Positions 8,311-17,602 of a DNA stretch of 64,000 bases are shown one piece after another (the stretch's first letter is position 1; every line of letters starts with the position of its first letter). Where the stretch lies: positions 1 to 64,000 of the forward strand of contig NZ_JADEVT010000007.1 of the NCBI RefSeq assembly GCF_030466625.1. The letters run 5' to 3'. Source of the stretch: Nocardioides sp. ChNu-153. GTDB taxonomy: Bacteria; Actinomycetota; Actinomycetes; Propionibacteriales; Nocardioidaceae. A program made the translations under genes and the position numbers. The notes beneath the pieces are model-generated. The model was not told the origin of the DNA, did no database searches, and worked only from the letters and a program-made list of their open reading frames with translations.

Positions 8311-8316
8311 GCCGCG

Positions 8317-8322
8317 AGCCTA
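8317..8322 (-). promoter_or_regulatory. -10-like TAGGCT, leaderless
   Basis: On the minus strand TAGGCT is followed by CGCGGC and then the ATG of the ABM gene at 8310. Confidence 0.5.
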
Positions 8323-8354
8323 CGGCGTGCCCGGCCCTGGGAGCATGGGCGGCC

Positions 8355-8993
8355 ATGAGCGCACCCGCAGCCCCGCAGCCGGTGACGGTCGCCGCGACGC
8401 GGTACGTCGACCCCGCCCGCTCCGCGGAGATGACCGCGTGGATCCGGGCCGGGACGGCGCTGGCGGAGCAGTTCCCGGGCTTCCTCGGCCACGGGTTCGT
8501 GCGGTCCGCGGAGGACGACGAGGCCTGGCACATGCTCTACCGCTTCGCCGACGCCGAGGCGCTCGCGGCCTGGGAGGCCTCCGAGCAGCGGCGCTGGTGG
8601 CTGGGGGCGGCGCAGGGACTGGTGGGGGAGTTCCGGGTGCAGCGCATGACGGGCATCGAGGGCTGGTTCGACCCGCCGGAGCACCACGACGTGGCCTACC
8701 CCGGCCTGCCGCCCGCCCCGCCGCCGCGCTGGAAGCAGGCGGTGTCGATCTTCGTGGTGTTCCTGCCGCTCAGCCTCGTGCTGTCGCTGGCCGGGGCGCG
8801 CTGGCTGCCGGACGTGGCGCCGGCGTGGCGCGTGCTGCTGCAGACGCTGGTCGCGACGCCGCTCATGGTCTACCTCGGCCTGCCGTGGATCACCCGCCGG
8901 CTCGAGTGGTGGCTGCAGGGGCGTCCGGCGCCCTGGTCGCGCCGCGGCCGGGCCGGTGGTCGCCCGGGGCGGGGCACGCCGACGGCGGACTAG
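8355..8993 (+). CDS. ABM-domain protein with C-terminal membrane anchor
   Basis: A 212-residue protein. Residues 1-110 form an ABM-like domain ([31 protein letters not shown]). A proline-rich linker follows ([11 protein letters not shown]), then two membrane helices at about 130-150 ([18 protein letters not shown]) and 160-180 ([19 protein letters not shown]) and a basic tail. Proteins of this layout are common as uncharacterised ABM-membrane fusions. The stop codon TAG at 8991 is also the start of the -10-like hexamer of purC. Confidence 0.82.
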   Translation: MSAPAAPQPVTVAATRYVDPARSAEMTAWIRAGTALAEQFPGFLGHGFVRSAEDDEAWHMLYRFADAEALAAWEASEQRRWWLGAAQGLVGEFRVQRMTGIEGWFDPPEHHDVAYPGLPPAPPPRWKQAVSIFVVFLPLSLVLSLAGARWLPDVAPAWRVLLQTLVATPLMVYLGLPWITRRLEWWLQGRPAPWSRRGRAGGRPGRGTPTAD

Positions 8994-8996
8994 GCT
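8991..8996 (+). promoter_or_regulatory. -10-like TAGGCT of purC, overlapping the upstream stop codon
   Basis: TAGGCT lies 8 nt before the GTG of purC. Its first three bases are the stop codon of the ABM-membrane gene. Confidence 0.5.
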
Positions 8997-9004
8997 CGGG
9001 CCTC

Positions 9005-9910
9005 GTGATCGCGAACATCCCGCCGGCCCCGGTCATCGAGGGCGCCACGCACGTCCACTCCGGGAAGGTCCGCGACCTCTACCGCATCGACGCCGGTGAG
9101 CACGCCGGGCGCCTGCTCATGGTCGCGAGCGACCGGATCTCGGCGTACGACTTCGTGCTGTCCTCCACGATCCCCGACAAGGGCGAGATCCTGACGCGGA
9201 TGTCGCTGTGGTGGTTCGACCAGCTCGCCGACCTGGTGCCCCACCACGTGGTCTCCACCGACGTGCCGGCCGCCGTCGCGGGCCGCGCCGTCATCTGCGC
9301 CGACCTGGAGATGTTCCCGGTCGAGTGCGTGGCGCGCGGCTACCTCACGGGCTCGGGGCTCGCCGACTACCGCGCCACCGGCGAGGTCTGCGGCATCGGG
9401 CTGCCCGCCGGGCTCGAGGACGGCTCGCGCCTGCCCGCGCCCATCTTCACGCCCGCGACGAAGGCCGACCTCGGCGACCACGACGAGAACGTGTCGTACG
9501 ACGCGGTGGTGGCCACCGTCGGGGCGCACGACGCCGCCGCGCTGCGCGACCTCACGCTGCGGGTCTACGCCCGCGCGGAGGAGCTGGCGCGCGAGCGCGG
9601 CATCCTGCTCGCCGACACCAAGCTCGAGTTCGGCCGCGCCGCCGGCGAGGGCGAGCGCGGCACGATCGTGCTCGCCGACGAGGTGCTGACGCCGGACTCC
9701 TCGCGCTACTGGCCCGCCGACGACTGGCAGCCGGGCCGCACGCAGCCGTCGTACGACAAGCAGGTCGTGCGCAACTGGCTCACGGGTCCCGAGTCGGGCT
9801 GGGACAAGGCGTCGGGGGAGCAGCCGCCGCCGTTGCCCGCGGAGGTCGTGGCGCTGACGCGCGCGCGGTACGTCGAGGCGTACGAGCGCCTCACCGGCGA
9901 GCGGTTCTGA
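9005..9910 (+). CDS. purC: SAICAR synthetase
   Basis: Joins CAIR and aspartate with ATP to give SAICAR. The 301 residues fit the longer form of the family. Visible motifs are HSGKVRDLY near the N-terminus, [18 protein letters not shown], the substrate segment [11 protein letters not shown], and [12 protein letters not shown] with the metal-binding acidic residues. GTG start set by [21 protein letters not shown] and by the TAGGCT hexamer. The next gene starts one base after its stop. Confidence 0.96.
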   Translation: MIANIPPAPVIEGATHVHSGKVRDLYRIDAGEHAGRLLMVASDRISAYDFVLSSTIPDKGEILTRMSLWWFDQLADLVPHHVVSTDVPAAVAGRAVICADLEMFPVECVARGYLTGSGLADYRATGEVCGIGLPAGLEDGSRLPAPIFTPATKADLGDHDENVSYDAVVATVGAHDAAALRDLTLRVYARAEELARERGILLADTKLEFGRAAGEGERGTIVLADEVLTPDSSRYWPADDWQPGRTQPSYDKQVVRNWLTGPESGWDKASGEQPPPLPAEVVALTRARYVEAYERLTGERF

Positions 9911-9911
9911 C

Positions 9912-10370
9912 GTGGCGGGACGCCTCGCGCTGATCGCCGACGTGACCGTGCCGGTGGCGGCCCCCGTCGACGCGGTCCACGCCTACCTCGCCGACCCGGC
10001 GAACCGGCCCGCGTGGCAGTCGAGCCTGCGCCGCGTCGAGGACGTCGAGGCCCTCGGCGACCACCCGGGCGCGGCGGGCAGCAGCTGGCGCGACGTCACC
10101 GCCGTCCCCGGCATCGCGCCGCGGATGCGGGTGGAGGCGAGCGAGCCGCCGTACCGCTGGGTGGAGAGCGGCACGTGGCGCTCCGTGCGCGCCACGCTGG
10201 CGATGACGTACGTCGAGCGGACCGACGGCGGCACGGACGCCCGGGCCGTCGCCCACGTCGAGGTGCCGGGACCGTTCAAGCCCGTCGCGCTGGCCCTGCG
10301 CCTCGTCGCCCCGGCCGCCCTGCGCTCCGACCTGCGACGCGCGGCGAAGGTGCTCGCCCGGGGGCAGTGA
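9912..10370 (+). CDS. SRPBCC / polyketide cyclase-like protein
   Basis: A 152-residue protein of the START/SRPBCC hydrophobic-pocket fold: VTVPVAAPVDAVHAYLADPANRPAWQ at the N-terminus is the typical first strand-helix unit, and the C-terminal helix (LRLVAPAALRSDLRRAAKVL) closes the pocket. Members bind lipids or act as cyclases or hydrolases; no substrate can be assigned. It begins with GTG one base after the purC stop, so it is translationally coupled to purC, although nothing links its function to purines. Confidence 0.82.
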   Translation: MAGRLALIADVTVPVAAPVDAVHAYLADPANRPAWQSSLRRVEDVEALGDHPGAAGSSWRDVTAVPGIAPRMRVEASEPPYRWVESGTWRSVRATLAMTYVERTDGGTDARAVAHVEVPGPFKPVALALRLVAPAALRSDLRRAAKVLARGQ

Positions 10371-10390
10371 CGGCGCTCACTACCTCCCAG

Positions 10391-10396
10391 TAGGTT
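10391..10396 (+). promoter_or_regulatory. -10-like TAGGTT of the acyl-CoA ligase gene, leaderless
   Basis: TAGGTT, then GGGCCGC, then ATG at 10404. Confidence 0.5.
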
Positions 10397-10403
10397 GGGC
10401 CGC

Positions 10404-11963
10404 ATGACGAACCTGTCCTCCCTGCTGGAGGGATCCGCGCAGCGCTACCCGACCCGTGACGCCATCGTGCTCGGCGACACCCGCCTGACCTACGCCCAGG
10501 TCGACGGCGCGGCCAACCAGGTCGCGAACCTGCTGGTCGCGCGGGGCATCGGCCCGGGCGACAAGGTGGCCCTGACCTGCCCGAACCTGCCGTACTTCTC
10601 GATCGTGTACTACGGCATCCTCAAGGCCGGCGCGACCGTGGTGCCGCTCAACGTGCTGCTGAAGTCGCGCGAGATCGCCTACCACCTCGGCGACTCCGGC
10701 GCGAAGGCCTACTTCTGCTTCCAGGGCACCCCCGAGCTGCCGATGGGCACCGAGGGCAAGGCCGGCTTCGACGCCACCGACGCCTGCGAGCACTTCTTCG
10801 TCATCACCGCCGATCCGGCCGCCCCGTCGCCCATCGAGGGCACGGAGACGCTGGGCCAGGGGATGGCCGGCCAGGCGCCGACCTTCGCGTCGCACGCCGC
10901 GGACGACGAGGACACGGCGGTCATCCTCTACACCTCGGGCACCACGGGTCAGCCCAAGGGTGCGGAGCTGCGCCACTCCAACATGCTGTCGAACGCCCTC
11001 ACGGGCGAGCGGCTGTTCGGGGCCGACGCGGAGAACCCCGACACCTACCTCTGCGTGCTGCCGCTCTTCCACTCGTTCGGCCAGACCGTCATCCAGAACG
11101 GCGCGTTCGCGTACGGCGGCACGGTCGTCATGCTGCCCCGCTTCGAGGCCGCCCCGGCGCTGGGCCTGATGCTGAAGGAGCGGGTGACCTTCTTCGGCGG
11201 CGTGCCCACGATGTACTGGGGCCTGCTCGGCGCGCTCGACGAGTCGGTCGACGTCGCGACCATCGCGGCCAACCTCCGCGTGGCGGTGGCGGGCGGGTCG
11301 GCCCTGCCCGTCGAGGTGCACAAGGCGTTCCAGGAGCGCTTCGGCGCGACGATCCTCGAGGGCTACGGGCTGTCGGAGACCTCGCCGGTGGCGTCGTTCT
11401 CCGTCTACGGCCAGGAGCCGCGCGTGGGCTCGATCGGCGTGCCGATCCCCGACGTCGAGATGAAGCTCATCAACGCCGACTGGTCCGACGTCGACCTCGC
11501 CGCGAACCCCGACGCCGTGGGCGAGATCGCCATCAAGGGCCCCAACGTCATGAAGGGCTACCACGGGCGCCCCGACGCGACGGCCGACGCCATCCACGAC
11601 GGTTGGTTCCGCACCGGCGACCTCGCGAAGAAGGACGCCGACGGCTTCTACTACATCGTCGACCGCGCCAAGGACATGATCATCCGCGGCGGCTACAACG
11701 TGTACCCCCGCGAGCTCGAGGAGGTGCTGATGAGCCACCCGGCGGTGTCGCTGGCCGCGGTCATCGGCGTCCCCCACGAGTCCCACGGCGAGGAGATCCG
11801 CGCGTACGTGATCCTCGAGAAGGACGCCTCCGTGACCCCCGAGGAGCTCGTGGCCTGGGGCAAGGAGCAGTTCGCGGCGTACAAGTACCCGCGTCAGGTC
11901 GAGATCGTGAAGGCCCTGCCGATGACGGCGACCGGCAAGATCCTCAAGCGCGAGCTCGGCTGA
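10404..11963 (+). CDS. Acyl-CoA synthetase (AMP-forming, FadD-like)
   Basis: A 519-residue adenylating enzyme that activates a carboxylic acid, probably a medium or long chain fatty acid, to the CoA thioester. Motifs in order: the P-loop-like [13 protein letters not shown] near 180, [13 protein letters not shown] near 320, the [15 protein letters not shown] motif near 400, [18 protein letters not shown] after it, and the catalytic lysine in [10 protein letters not shown] at the end. The ATG at 10404 is preceded by TAGGTT; a TTG nine bases upstream is less likely. Length and order fit FadD/acyl-CoA ligases; chain length is not readable. Confidence 0.93.
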   Translation: MTNLSSLLEGSAQRYPTRDAIVLGDTRLTYAQVDGAANQVANLLVARGIGPGDKVALTCPNLPYFSIVYYGILKAGATVVPLNVLLKSREIAYHLGDSGAKAYFCFQGTPELPMGTEGKAGFDATDACEHFFVITADPAAPSPIEGTETLGQGMAGQAPTFASHAADDEDTAVILYTSGTTGQPKGAELRHSNMLSNALTGERLFGADAENPDTYLCVLPLFHSFGQTVIQNGAFAYGGTVVMLPRFEAAPALGLMLKERVTFFGGVPTMYWGLLGALDESVDVATIAANLRVAVAGGSALPVEVHKAFQERFGATILEGYGLSETSPVASFSVYGQEPRVGSIGVPIPDVEMKLINADWSDVDLAANPDAVGEIAIKGPNVMKGYHGRPDATADAIHDGWFRTGDLAKKDADGFYYIVDRAKDMIIRGGYNVYPRELEEVLMSHPAVSLAAVIGVPHESHGEEIRAYVILEKDASVTPEELVAWGKEQFAAYKYPRQVEIVKALPMTATGKILKRELG

Positions 11964-11967
11964 GCGC

Positions 11968-12471
11968 TCAGGCGAACGGGCTCGGCAGCGCGCCGGGCAG
12001 CTCCGCGAGGATCTCGCGGGCCTGCCCGGCGTGCTTGTGCTCGACCAGCACCTCGTACTTCGTCGCCACCACGGTGCTGACGGAGCTGAAGTCGCGGCGG
12101 CCGCCGGTCGCGGCGTACCCCAGCACCGCCCAGACGACGCTGAAGGCGACGCCCAGCAGCACCGTCGAGAGCAGGATCGACAGCAGGCCCTCCTCGACGA
12201 AGAACGAGAAGAGCAGGCCGAGGAACAGGCCGAGCCACACGCCCGAGGCGGCGCCGGCGGCGGCCACCTTCGGGTAGGTGCGGCGGCCCGTGATGCGCTC
12301 GACCTGCTTGAGCTCGGTGCCGACGATCATGCAGTTCTGCACCGGGAACTCGCGGTCGGAGAGGAAGTCCACCGCCTTCTGGGCGGCGGCGTAGTCGTCG
12401 TACACCGCCAGCGACTGCGGGAACTCGAGGGACAGCAGGCCGGCGGCGACCGGGGGCACGGGCTGGGACAT
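11968..12471 (-). CDS. General stress protein 17M-like (YflT) domain membrane protein
   Basis: A 167-residue protein. The N-terminal part ([24 protein letters not shown]) is the YflT/GSP17M-like fold. Two hydrophobic segments follow ([16 protein letters not shown] and [20 protein letters not shown]), so it is membrane-bound. The C-terminal [17 protein letters not shown] is typical of the actinobacterial form. Its role is unknown beyond the link of the family to general stress in Bacillus. The ATG at 12471 is favoured over a TTG/GTG-type extension. It converges on the acyl-CoA ligase with 4 bp between stops. Confidence 0.85.
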   Translation of the reverse strand: MSQPVPPVAAGLLSLEFPQSLAVYDDYAAAQKAVDFLSDREFPVQNCMIVGTELKQVERITGRRTYPKVAAAGAASGVWLGLFLGLLFSFFVEEGLLSILLSTVLLGVAFSVVWAVLGYAATGGRRDFSSVSTVVATKYEVLVEHKHAGQAREILAELPGALPSPFA

Positions 12472-12531
12472 GGCTCCAGTGTGCCCGCCCGGACCCAGTC
12501 GCACCCGGCCCCGACCCGCGGACCGGCGACC

Positions 12532-14469
12532 TCAGGGCAGGGCGCGGAGGGTGTCGGCGACGGTGCGGGCCCAGACGGTGCCGCCCTGCTCGCCGGGGTG
12601 GATGCCGTCGGCGGCGAAGTCGGCGACCCGGGGTACCGCCGCGTCCCAGCGGGCCAGCCCGATCCACGGGTGCGCCTGCGTGAAGGCGTGCAGCGTCGCG
12701 TTGACGCCCGGCATCCAGTCGCGCTCGCCGTGCGCCGTCACCAGCACGAGCCGGCGGCCCTCGCCCATCTCCCGCACCACGCCGACGAGGTCGGCGGTGC
12801 TGATCTCCCCGTTCGTGCCGAGCGCCACGACGAGGTAGGGCCGCAGGCGGCCCGCCTCCCGCAGCGCACGGATGATCGCGGGCGCCTCGGCGAGCTGTCG
12901 TCCCACCGCCGCGTCCACCCCGACGCCGGGCATCTCGGCGAGCAGGCCCGGGGCCGCCGCGAGCGTCACCGAGTCGCCGATCACGACCGTCTGCGCGCCC
13001 ATCTCGGCGGGGGTGGCCCCCGCCAGCGACGGCGGCAGAGGCACGGCGCCGGACGGGTTGCCGCCCGACGTGCCCGCCCCCGCGAGCGCCTCCTGGCCGG
13101 CGCGGACGAGGTCCTCGACCTCGCCCCGCTCGGGGGCGGTGCGCAGGCCGTGGCCCGCCGTGACGACCAGCGCGAGGAGCACCGCGCCCGCCACGCCGCC
13201 GCGCACCCGCAGGTCACGGGCCAGCACGGCCCAGGCCCGCCGGGCGGCCCCGCGGAAGCCGTGCCGCAGCACCGGCCGCTCGACGTACCGCCAGCTCAGC
13301 GTCGCGGCCAGCAGGGTGAGGGCCACGACGAGCGCCGCCCGCACCGACGCCGGGGCGTCGGGGAACGCGCCGCGCAGCAGCACGAGCAGCGGCCAGTGCC
13401 ACAGGTAGACGCCGTAGCTGCGCTCGCCCAGCCACACCACCGGGCGGGTGGCGAGCACCGCGCGCACCGGGCCGCCGCGGCGCACCACGAGGCCGACGAG
13501 CACCAGTGCGGTGAGCGCCGAGACGGCCGCGATCCCGCCCTGGTAGGCGACCGCGTGGTCGTCCGGCAGCCGCACGACCGCGGCGGTGACGCCGAGGGCC
13601 GCGACGACCGGTACGACGGGCGAGGTCACCGCCCGCTGCACGGTCGCCACGCGGGGCGAGGACGGCGTCCCCGTGAGCAGGGGCACCGCGAGCGCGGCGG
13701 CGGCGCCGAGCAGGAGGCCGAAGCCGTGGGTGTCGGTGCCGAAGTAGAGGCGGCTCGGGTCCTCGCCGGGGGTGTGGAGCACCGCCATCGCGCCGGCGCT
13801 CGCGAGCGCCCCGGCCGCGACGACCAGCACGCGGGTGCGGGGCCGGCGCACCACCGGGAGCAGGAGCAGCAGCGCGAGCGGCCACACCAGGTAGAACTGC
13901 TCCTCGACCGCCAGGGACCACAGGTGCTGCAGCAGCGGCGGGTCGGTGTGGTCGAAGTAGGAGAACTCCGCGCGCGCCTGGAACCAGTTGCCGGTGAACG
14001 TCAGCGCGGCGAGCACCTGCTCGCGCAGGCGCCCGCTGACCGACGGCCCCACGAGCGCGGCGCCGGCGGAGACGACGAGCAGCAGGGTGCCGAGGGCGGG
14101 CAGGAGGCGTTGGGTCCGCCGTACCCAGAAGCGGGCCAGCCGCACCCGGCCCTCGACCCGGCGCTGCTGCACCAGCGCGGCCGTGATGACGAAGCCGGAG
14201 ATGACGAAGAAGACGTCGACGCCCAGGTAGCCGCCCGGCACGTGGCCCGGGAGGAGGTGGTAGGCCACGACCGCCGCGACGGCCAGGCCGCGCAGCCCGT
14301 CGATCGCGCGGACGCGGCGGGGGCGGGCGGCGTCGGTCGCGGCGTCGACGGTCGCGGGAGCCCCCGGAGCGCTCCCGGCGTCCGGCCCGGGAGGGGGGTC
14401 GGCCGAGAGGGATCGCGGGGGCACGGCCGGGCGGGCCGGCTGCGGGAGGGTGACGGTGGGAGGCGTCAT
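12532..14469 (-). CDS. Acyltransferase 3 membrane protein fused to SGNH hydrolase domain
   Basis: A 645-residue protein. A proline-rich N-tail of about 50 residues precedes an OafA/YrhL-type acyltransferase-3 domain with about ten helices, starting with [19 protein letters not shown] (the family histidine) and [13 protein letters not shown]. The last 160 residues are an SGNH domain with block [17 protein letters not shown] (block III) and DGIHPGEQG (block V, with the catalytic D and H). Such fusions O-acetylate cell-surface polysaccharides or peptidoglycan, the membrane part passing the acyl group out and the SGNH part transferring it (family knowledge). The target is unknown. It is divergent from purS. 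Confidence 0.92.
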   Translation of the reverse strand: MTPPTVTLPQPARPAVPPRSLSADPPPGPDAGSAPGAPATVDAATDAARPRRVRAIDGLRGLAVAAVVAYHLLPGHVPGGYLGVDVFFVISGFVITAALVQQRRVEGRVRLARFWVRRTQRLLPALGTLLLVVSAGAALVGPSVSGRLREQVLAALTFTGNWFQARAEFSYFDHTDPPLLQHLWSLAVEEQFYLVWPLALLLLLPVVRRPRTRVLVVAAGALASAGAMAVLHTPGEDPSRLYFGTDTHGFGLLLGAAAALAVPLLTGTPSSPRVATVQRAVTSPVVPVVAALGVTAAVVRLPDDHAVAYQGGIAAVSALTALVLVGLVVRRGGPVRAVLATRPVVWLGERSYGVYLWHWPLLVLLRGAFPDAPASVRAALVVALTLLAATLSWRYVERPVLRHGFRGAARRAWAVLARDLRVRGGVAGAVLLALVVTAGHGLRTAPERGEVEDLVRAGQEALAGAGTSGGNPSGAVPLPPSLAGATPAEMGAQTVVIGDSVTLAAAPGLLAEMPGVGVDAAVGRQLAEAPAIIRALREAGRLRPYLVVALGTNGEISTADLVGVVREMGEGRRLVLVTAHGERDWMPGVNATLHAFTQAHPWIGLARWDAAVPRVADFAADGIHPGEQGGTVWARTVADTLRALP

Positions 14470-14624
14470 GAGCAGCGGTCGGAGCACCTGGATCGGGGGC
14501 GAGGACCCGGCCGAGTCTCGCACAGGGGGAGGGCGGCGCGACCCCCTCCCGGGCGTGTCCCCGCAGGCGCGCGGGCGGGGCTCCACGGGATGGTCCGGTT
14601 GCGGGGGATCGGGCCCGTCCGGCC

Positions 14625-14630
14625 TAGAAT
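14625..14630 (+). promoter_or_regulatory. -10-like TAGAAT upstream of purSQ
   Basis: TAGAAT ends 38 nt before the purS GTG, leaving a short leader with a GAGGAG ribosome site. TTGCGG at 14599 could be a poor -35, but the 20-nt gap is long. Unlike the other pur genes here, purS appears to have a leader. Confidence 0.45.
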
Positions 14631-14668
14631 CGCCCCCGCACCCCATCCCGTGAACCGAGGAGCGCCCC

Positions 14669-14917
14669 GTGGCCCGTGTGGTCGTCGACGTCATGCCCAA
14701 GCCCGAGATCCTCGACCCGCAGGGCAAGGCCGTCGCGGGTGCGCTCCCGCGCCTCGGCTTCACCGGCATCACCGAGGTGCGCCAGGGCAAGCGGTTCGAG
14801 CTCGAGGTCGCCGAGGTGACCGACGCGGTGCTCGCCGACATCGAGAAGGCGGCCGAGACGCTGCTCTCGAACCCCGTGATCGAGAACTACACCGTGCGCG
14901 TGGAGGACCAGGCATGA
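14669..14917 (+). CDS. purS: FGAM synthase subunit PurS
   Basis: The 82-residue small subunit of the three-part FGAM synthetase (PurS-PurQ-PurL). It matches the family along its length: [19 protein letters not shown] at the start, [17 protein letters not shown] in the middle and [12 protein letters not shown] at the end. It forms a dimer that bridges PurQ and PurL. GTG start with GAGGAG 5 nt upstream. Its stop overlaps the purQ start (ATGA), so the two are coupled. Confidence 0.96.
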   Translation: MARVVVDVMPKPEILDPQGKAVAGALPRLGFTGITEVRQGKRFELEVAEVTDAVLADIEKAAETLLSNPVIENYTVRVEDQA

Positions 14918-15582
14918 GGATCGGCGTCGTCACCTTCCCCGGCTCGCTGGACGACGTCGACGCCCAGCGCGCCGTGCGCATCGGCGGCAACGAGGCGGTC
15001 GCGCTGTGGCACGGCGACGAGTCCCTGCAGGGCGTCGACGCCGTCGTGCTCCCGGGCGGCTTCTCGTACGGCGACTACCTGCGCTGCGGTGCGATCTCCC
15101 GGTTCTCGCCCGTGATGACGACGATCGTCGAGGCGGCGGAGCGCGGCATGCCCGTGCTCGGCATCTGCAACGGCTTCCAGGTGCTGTGCGAGTCCCACCT
15201 GCTGCCCGGCGCCCTGGTGCGCAACAACCACCAGAAGTTCGTCTGCCGCGACCAGCGCCTCCGCATCGAGAACGCGAGCACCGCCTGGACCTCGGCGTTC
15301 GAGGTCGGCCAGGAGATCACCGTCGTGCTGAAGAACGGCGAGGGCTCCTTCGTCGCCGACGAGGCCACGCTCGACCGCCTCGAGGGCGAGGGCCAGGTCG
15401 TGGCGCGCTACCTCGGCGCCGACCCCAACGGCTCGCAGCGCGCCATCGCCGGCGTCACCAACGCCGCCGGCAACGTCGTGGGCCTCATGCCGCACCCCGA
15501 GCACGCCGTCGAGACCCTGACGGGCCCCGGCACCGACGGGCTGGGGTTCTTCACCTCGCTCGCCGAGCGCGTCTTCGCCTGA
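14914..15582 (+). CDS. purQ: FGAM synthase glutaminase subunit PurQ
   Basis: Class I glutamine amidotransferase, 222 residues, that supplies ammonia to PurL. The nucleophile is C85 in [11 protein letters not shown], and the catalytic pair is in PHPEHAVE (H194, E196). [14 protein letters not shown] is the family oxyanion-side motif. Starts by ATGA overlap with purS. purL is nearly 9 kb downstream, not adjacent. Confidence 0.97.
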   Translation: MRIGVVTFPGSLDDVDAQRAVRIGGNEAVALWHGDESLQGVDAVVLPGGFSYGDYLRCGAISRFSPVMTTIVEAAERGMPVLGICNGFQVLCESHLLPGALVRNNHQKFVCRDQRLRIENASTAWTSAFEVGQEITVVLKNGEGSFVADEATLDRLEGEGQVVARYLGADPNGSQRAIAGVTNAAGNVVGLMPHPEHAVETLTGPGTDGLGFFTSLAERVFA

Positions 15583-15592
15583 CCCCCGCCGA

Positions 15593-15664
15593 CACCGATC
15601 GCGGCGATCGGGCCCGCGGACGCCTCCGGCAGGTGTCCTCCGCGCCTGATCGCCGCGATCCGTG
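15593..15664 (+). repeat. Hairpin repeat family 2, upstream copy
   Basis: Left arm CACCGATCGCGGCGATCGGGC (broken here as CACCGATCGCGGC and GATCGGGC) at 15593-15613 and right arm at 15644-15664 are complementary at 19 of 21 positions, with a core of 13 perfect pairs (GATCGCGGCGATC against GATCGCCGCGATC). The core arms are 38 nt apart. It begins 10 bases after the purQ stop and ends 50 bases before the AbiEi/DUF559 gene. Confidence 0.85.
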
Positions 15665-15714
15665 CTTGTGGAGGAGAGGTCGCGCGTCGCCGCTGCGCTG
15701 ACCAGGCTCGCCGT

Positions 15715-16599
15715 GTGACCGACGAACCCCGTCTCGACGCCGTGGAGGCACTGAGCGTGCGCGGCGGTGTCGCGACCCGGGCGGACCTCCTGACCCTCAC
15801 GACCCGGCACCGGTTGCAGGCCGCCGTCGCGGACGGCCGCGTCGTCGAGGTGCGCCGCAGTGTCTACCGCCTGCCCGTGCTCGACCGCGACCGCCGTGAG
15901 GCGGCGCGCCTGCGGGGTGTCCTCTCGCACCTGAGCGCCGCCCGGGACCACGGCTGGGAGGTCCCGCCTGACGAGCGGTGCTGGGTCACGGTCCACCGCG
16001 GCCGCCACGCGCTCGGTCCGGCCGGGGGCGTCGAGCTGTTCTACGCCGACCTGGCCGGCGAGCACGGGCCGGCCACGAGCCCGGTGCGCACGGTGCTCGA
16101 CTGCGGGCGCCGACTCCCCTTCCCCACCGCGCTGGCGGTCGCCGACTCGGCCCTCCGTCACGGGGTGGAACGCGACGCCCTCGACCGCGCGGCCCGCCAG
16201 GTGCGCGGGAAGGGAGGGCCCGCCGTACGCCGGGTGGTCGCCGCCGCCTCGCCGTTGGCGGCCAACCCGTTCGAGTCCGTGCTCCGCGGCATCGCGCTCG
16301 AGGCAGGACTGGACGCCGTGCCCCAGGGCGGGGTGGAGGTGGGCGGACTGGGGCTGACCGGCGGTGACCCCGAGGTCGTGCACCCCGATGTCGTCGATCG
16401 GGAACGCCGCATCGTGCTGGAGGCGGACTCGTGGGAGTTCCACTCCGACAAGGAGGCGTTCCAGCGCGACTGCTGGCGCTACACGGTGCTCGTCGCCCAC
16501 GGGTGGCTGGTGCTGCGGTTCACCTGGTGGCAGGTCATGCTCCACCCGGGCTGGGTCCGTGAGTGCGTACGGCGTGCGGTCGACCGCGCCGCCGCCTGA
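15715..16599 (+). CDS. AbiEi-like wHTH / DUF559 nuclease-like domain protein
   Basis: A 294-residue protein. The N-terminus (ARGGVATRADLL...GRVVEVRRSVYRLP pattern at about 15-60) is the winged-helix domain annotated in AbiEi antitoxin-like proteins. The C-terminus (about 220-275) matches DUF559/VSR-like endonucleases: HPDVVDRERRIVLEADSWEF, then FQRDCWRYTVLVAHGW and LRFTWWQVM. The D...E-A-D spacing fits a PD-(D/E)XK active site. No AbiEii partner gene lies next to it, so a toxin-antitoxin role is not supported. GTG start with CAGGCT 6 nt upstream. A family-2 hairpin lies on each side, both in the same orientation. Confidence 0.82.
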   Translation: MTDEPRLDAVEALSVRGGVATRADLLTLTTRHRLQAAVADGRVVEVRRSVYRLPVLDRDRREAARLRGVLSHLSAARDHGWEVPPDERCWVTVHRGRHALGPAGGVELFYADLAGEHGPATSPVRTVLDCGRRLPFPTALAVADSALRHGVERDALDRAARQVRGKGGPAVRRVVAAASPLAANPFESVLRGIALEAGLDAVPQGGVEVGGLGLTGGDPEVVHPDVVDRERRIVLEADSWEFHSDKEAFQRDCWRYTVLVAHGWLVLRFTWWQVMLHPGWVRECVRRAVDRAAA

Positions 16600-16602
16600 C
16601 CC

Positions 16603-16669
16603 GGATCGCGGCGATCGGTCGCGGGGAAGCCCTGGATCGGCCCTTCACACCGCGATCGCCGCGATCCGT
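16603..16669 (+). repeat. Hairpin repeat family 2, downstream copy
   Basis: GATCGCGGCGATC at 16604-16616 and GATCGCCGCGATC at 16654-16666, 37 nt apart, followed by CGTGC as in the upstream copy. The loop sequence differs completely from the first copy while arms and spacing are kept. It starts 3 bases after the stop of the AbiEi/DUF559 gene. Confidence 0.85.
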
Positions 16670-16696
16670 GCACCTGGCCCACCCACGCCTGGCCCA

Positions 16697-16719
16697 TCTA
16701 CGACACAGCGTCGTAGACT
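16697..16719 (+). promoter_or_regulatory. Palindrome TCTACGAC-N5-GTCGTAGA overlapping the -10 of the DUF3817 gene
   Basis: Perfect 8-bp arms at 16697-16704 and 16710-16717. The -10-like TAGACT at 16714-16719 overlaps the right arm and lies 7 nt before the ATG at 16727. A protein bound here would block initiation, so this is a candidate repressor operator. Confidence 0.55.
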
Positions 16720-16726
16720 CCGGGCC

Positions 16727-17173
16727 ATGTCGCCCCGCCGCCTGTTCCGAGTCGTCGCCGTCGCCGAGGCCTGCACGTGGGCCCTGCTGCTGTTCGGGAT
16801 GTTCCTGAAGTACGTCACGGAGACGACCGAGGCCGTCGTCAGCGTCGGCGGCATGGTGCACGGCGTCGCGTTCATCGCCTACGTCCTCACCACGATCGTC
16901 GTGGCGGTCGACGCGCGCTGGTCGGTCGGGCGCACGCTGCTCGGCCTCGCCGCGGCGATCCCGCCGTTCTTCACCGTCTGGTTCGACCTCGCGATGGAGA
17001 AGCGCCGCGCGCTGCCCGAGCAGTGGCGCCTGCGCGGCGCCGCCCCGGCGGGCCCCGGCGAGAAGCTCGTCGCCTGGCTGGTGCGCAAGCCGCTCCAGGG
17101 CCTCGGTGCCGGCGTCGTCGCGGTGGCCGTCCTCACCGGGGTCGCGCTGCTCGTCGGTCCGCCGGTCGGCTGA
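16727..17173 (+). CDS. DUF3817 membrane protein
   Basis: A 148-residue protein with four hydrophobic segments: AEACTWALLLFGMFLKYV, VHGVAFIAYVLTTIVVAVD, TLLGLAAAIPPFFTVWFDL and a C-terminal VVAVAVLTGVALLVGPPVG. The layout RLFRVVAVAEACTWALLL...VHG.AFIAY matches DUF3817, an actinobacterial integral membrane family of unknown role. It appears leaderless, with TAGACT 7 nt before the ATG inside a palindrome. Confidence 0.85.
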   Translation: MSPRRLFRVVAVAEACTWALLLFGMFLKYVTETTEAVVSVGGMVHGVAFIAYVLTTIVVAVDARWSVGRTLLGLAAAIPPFFTVWFDLAMEKRRALPEQWRLRGAAPAGPGEKLVAWLVRKPLQGLGAGVVAVAVLTGVALLVGPPVG

Positions 17174-17228
17174 CCCGCACAGCCGCGCCTCAGGGCCGCC
17201 TCAGGATCACCCGGCACCCTCGGTGAGC

Positions 17229-17441
17229 ATGACCGACCCCACCACCCCCGACCCGCAGCGTGCCGCCGGGCGGAGGCGTCGCCGTACCGTGCTCGTCACC
17301 TCCCGCTGGGCGGCCTCGGCCGCCGTGCTCGCCGCCGTGGCGACGGGCGTCGTGGGCACGGAGCCGGGCGAGGGGTCCGGCGCCGGTACGGCGGTGGTCC
17401 GGGCCGAGGGCGCCGGCACGGAGGACGGGGCGCAGCCGTGA
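17229..17441 (+). CDS. Small single-helix membrane protein, hypothetical
   Basis: A 70-residue frame starting MTDPTTPDPQRAAGRRRRR, with one hydrophobic segment (SRWAASAAVLAAVATGVVG) and an acidic/glycine-rich tail. The arginine cluster before the helix fits a cytoplasmic N-terminus. No family is recognised and the ribosome site is weak, so it could be a chance frame. Between its stop and the next gene (17442-17602) I see nothing. Confidence 0.4.
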   Translation: MTDPTTPDPQRAAGRRRRRTVLVTSRWAASAAVLAAVATGVVGTEPGEGSGAGTAVVRAEGAGTEDGAQP

Positions 17442-17602
17442 TCCACCGGCGTCGCCCCCGCGCCCGGCGGCCCGCCGCCGTCGCGCCCCGGTGCCCCGCG
17501 CCGCGGCAGCCCGACGCCCGTCGCGTGCGTGAGGTGCGCCGGCCGGCGTGGCACGGCTGCGACCGGCCGTGGCTGCCCGGCGACGGGCGCGGCGGGCGCG
17601 GC

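Noticed and set aside
15715-16599. AbiEi/DUF559 gene as half of a toxin-antitoxin pair
   Set aside because: No AbiEii-type nucleotidyltransferase or other partner gene adjoins it; the neighbours are purQ and a DUF3817 gene.
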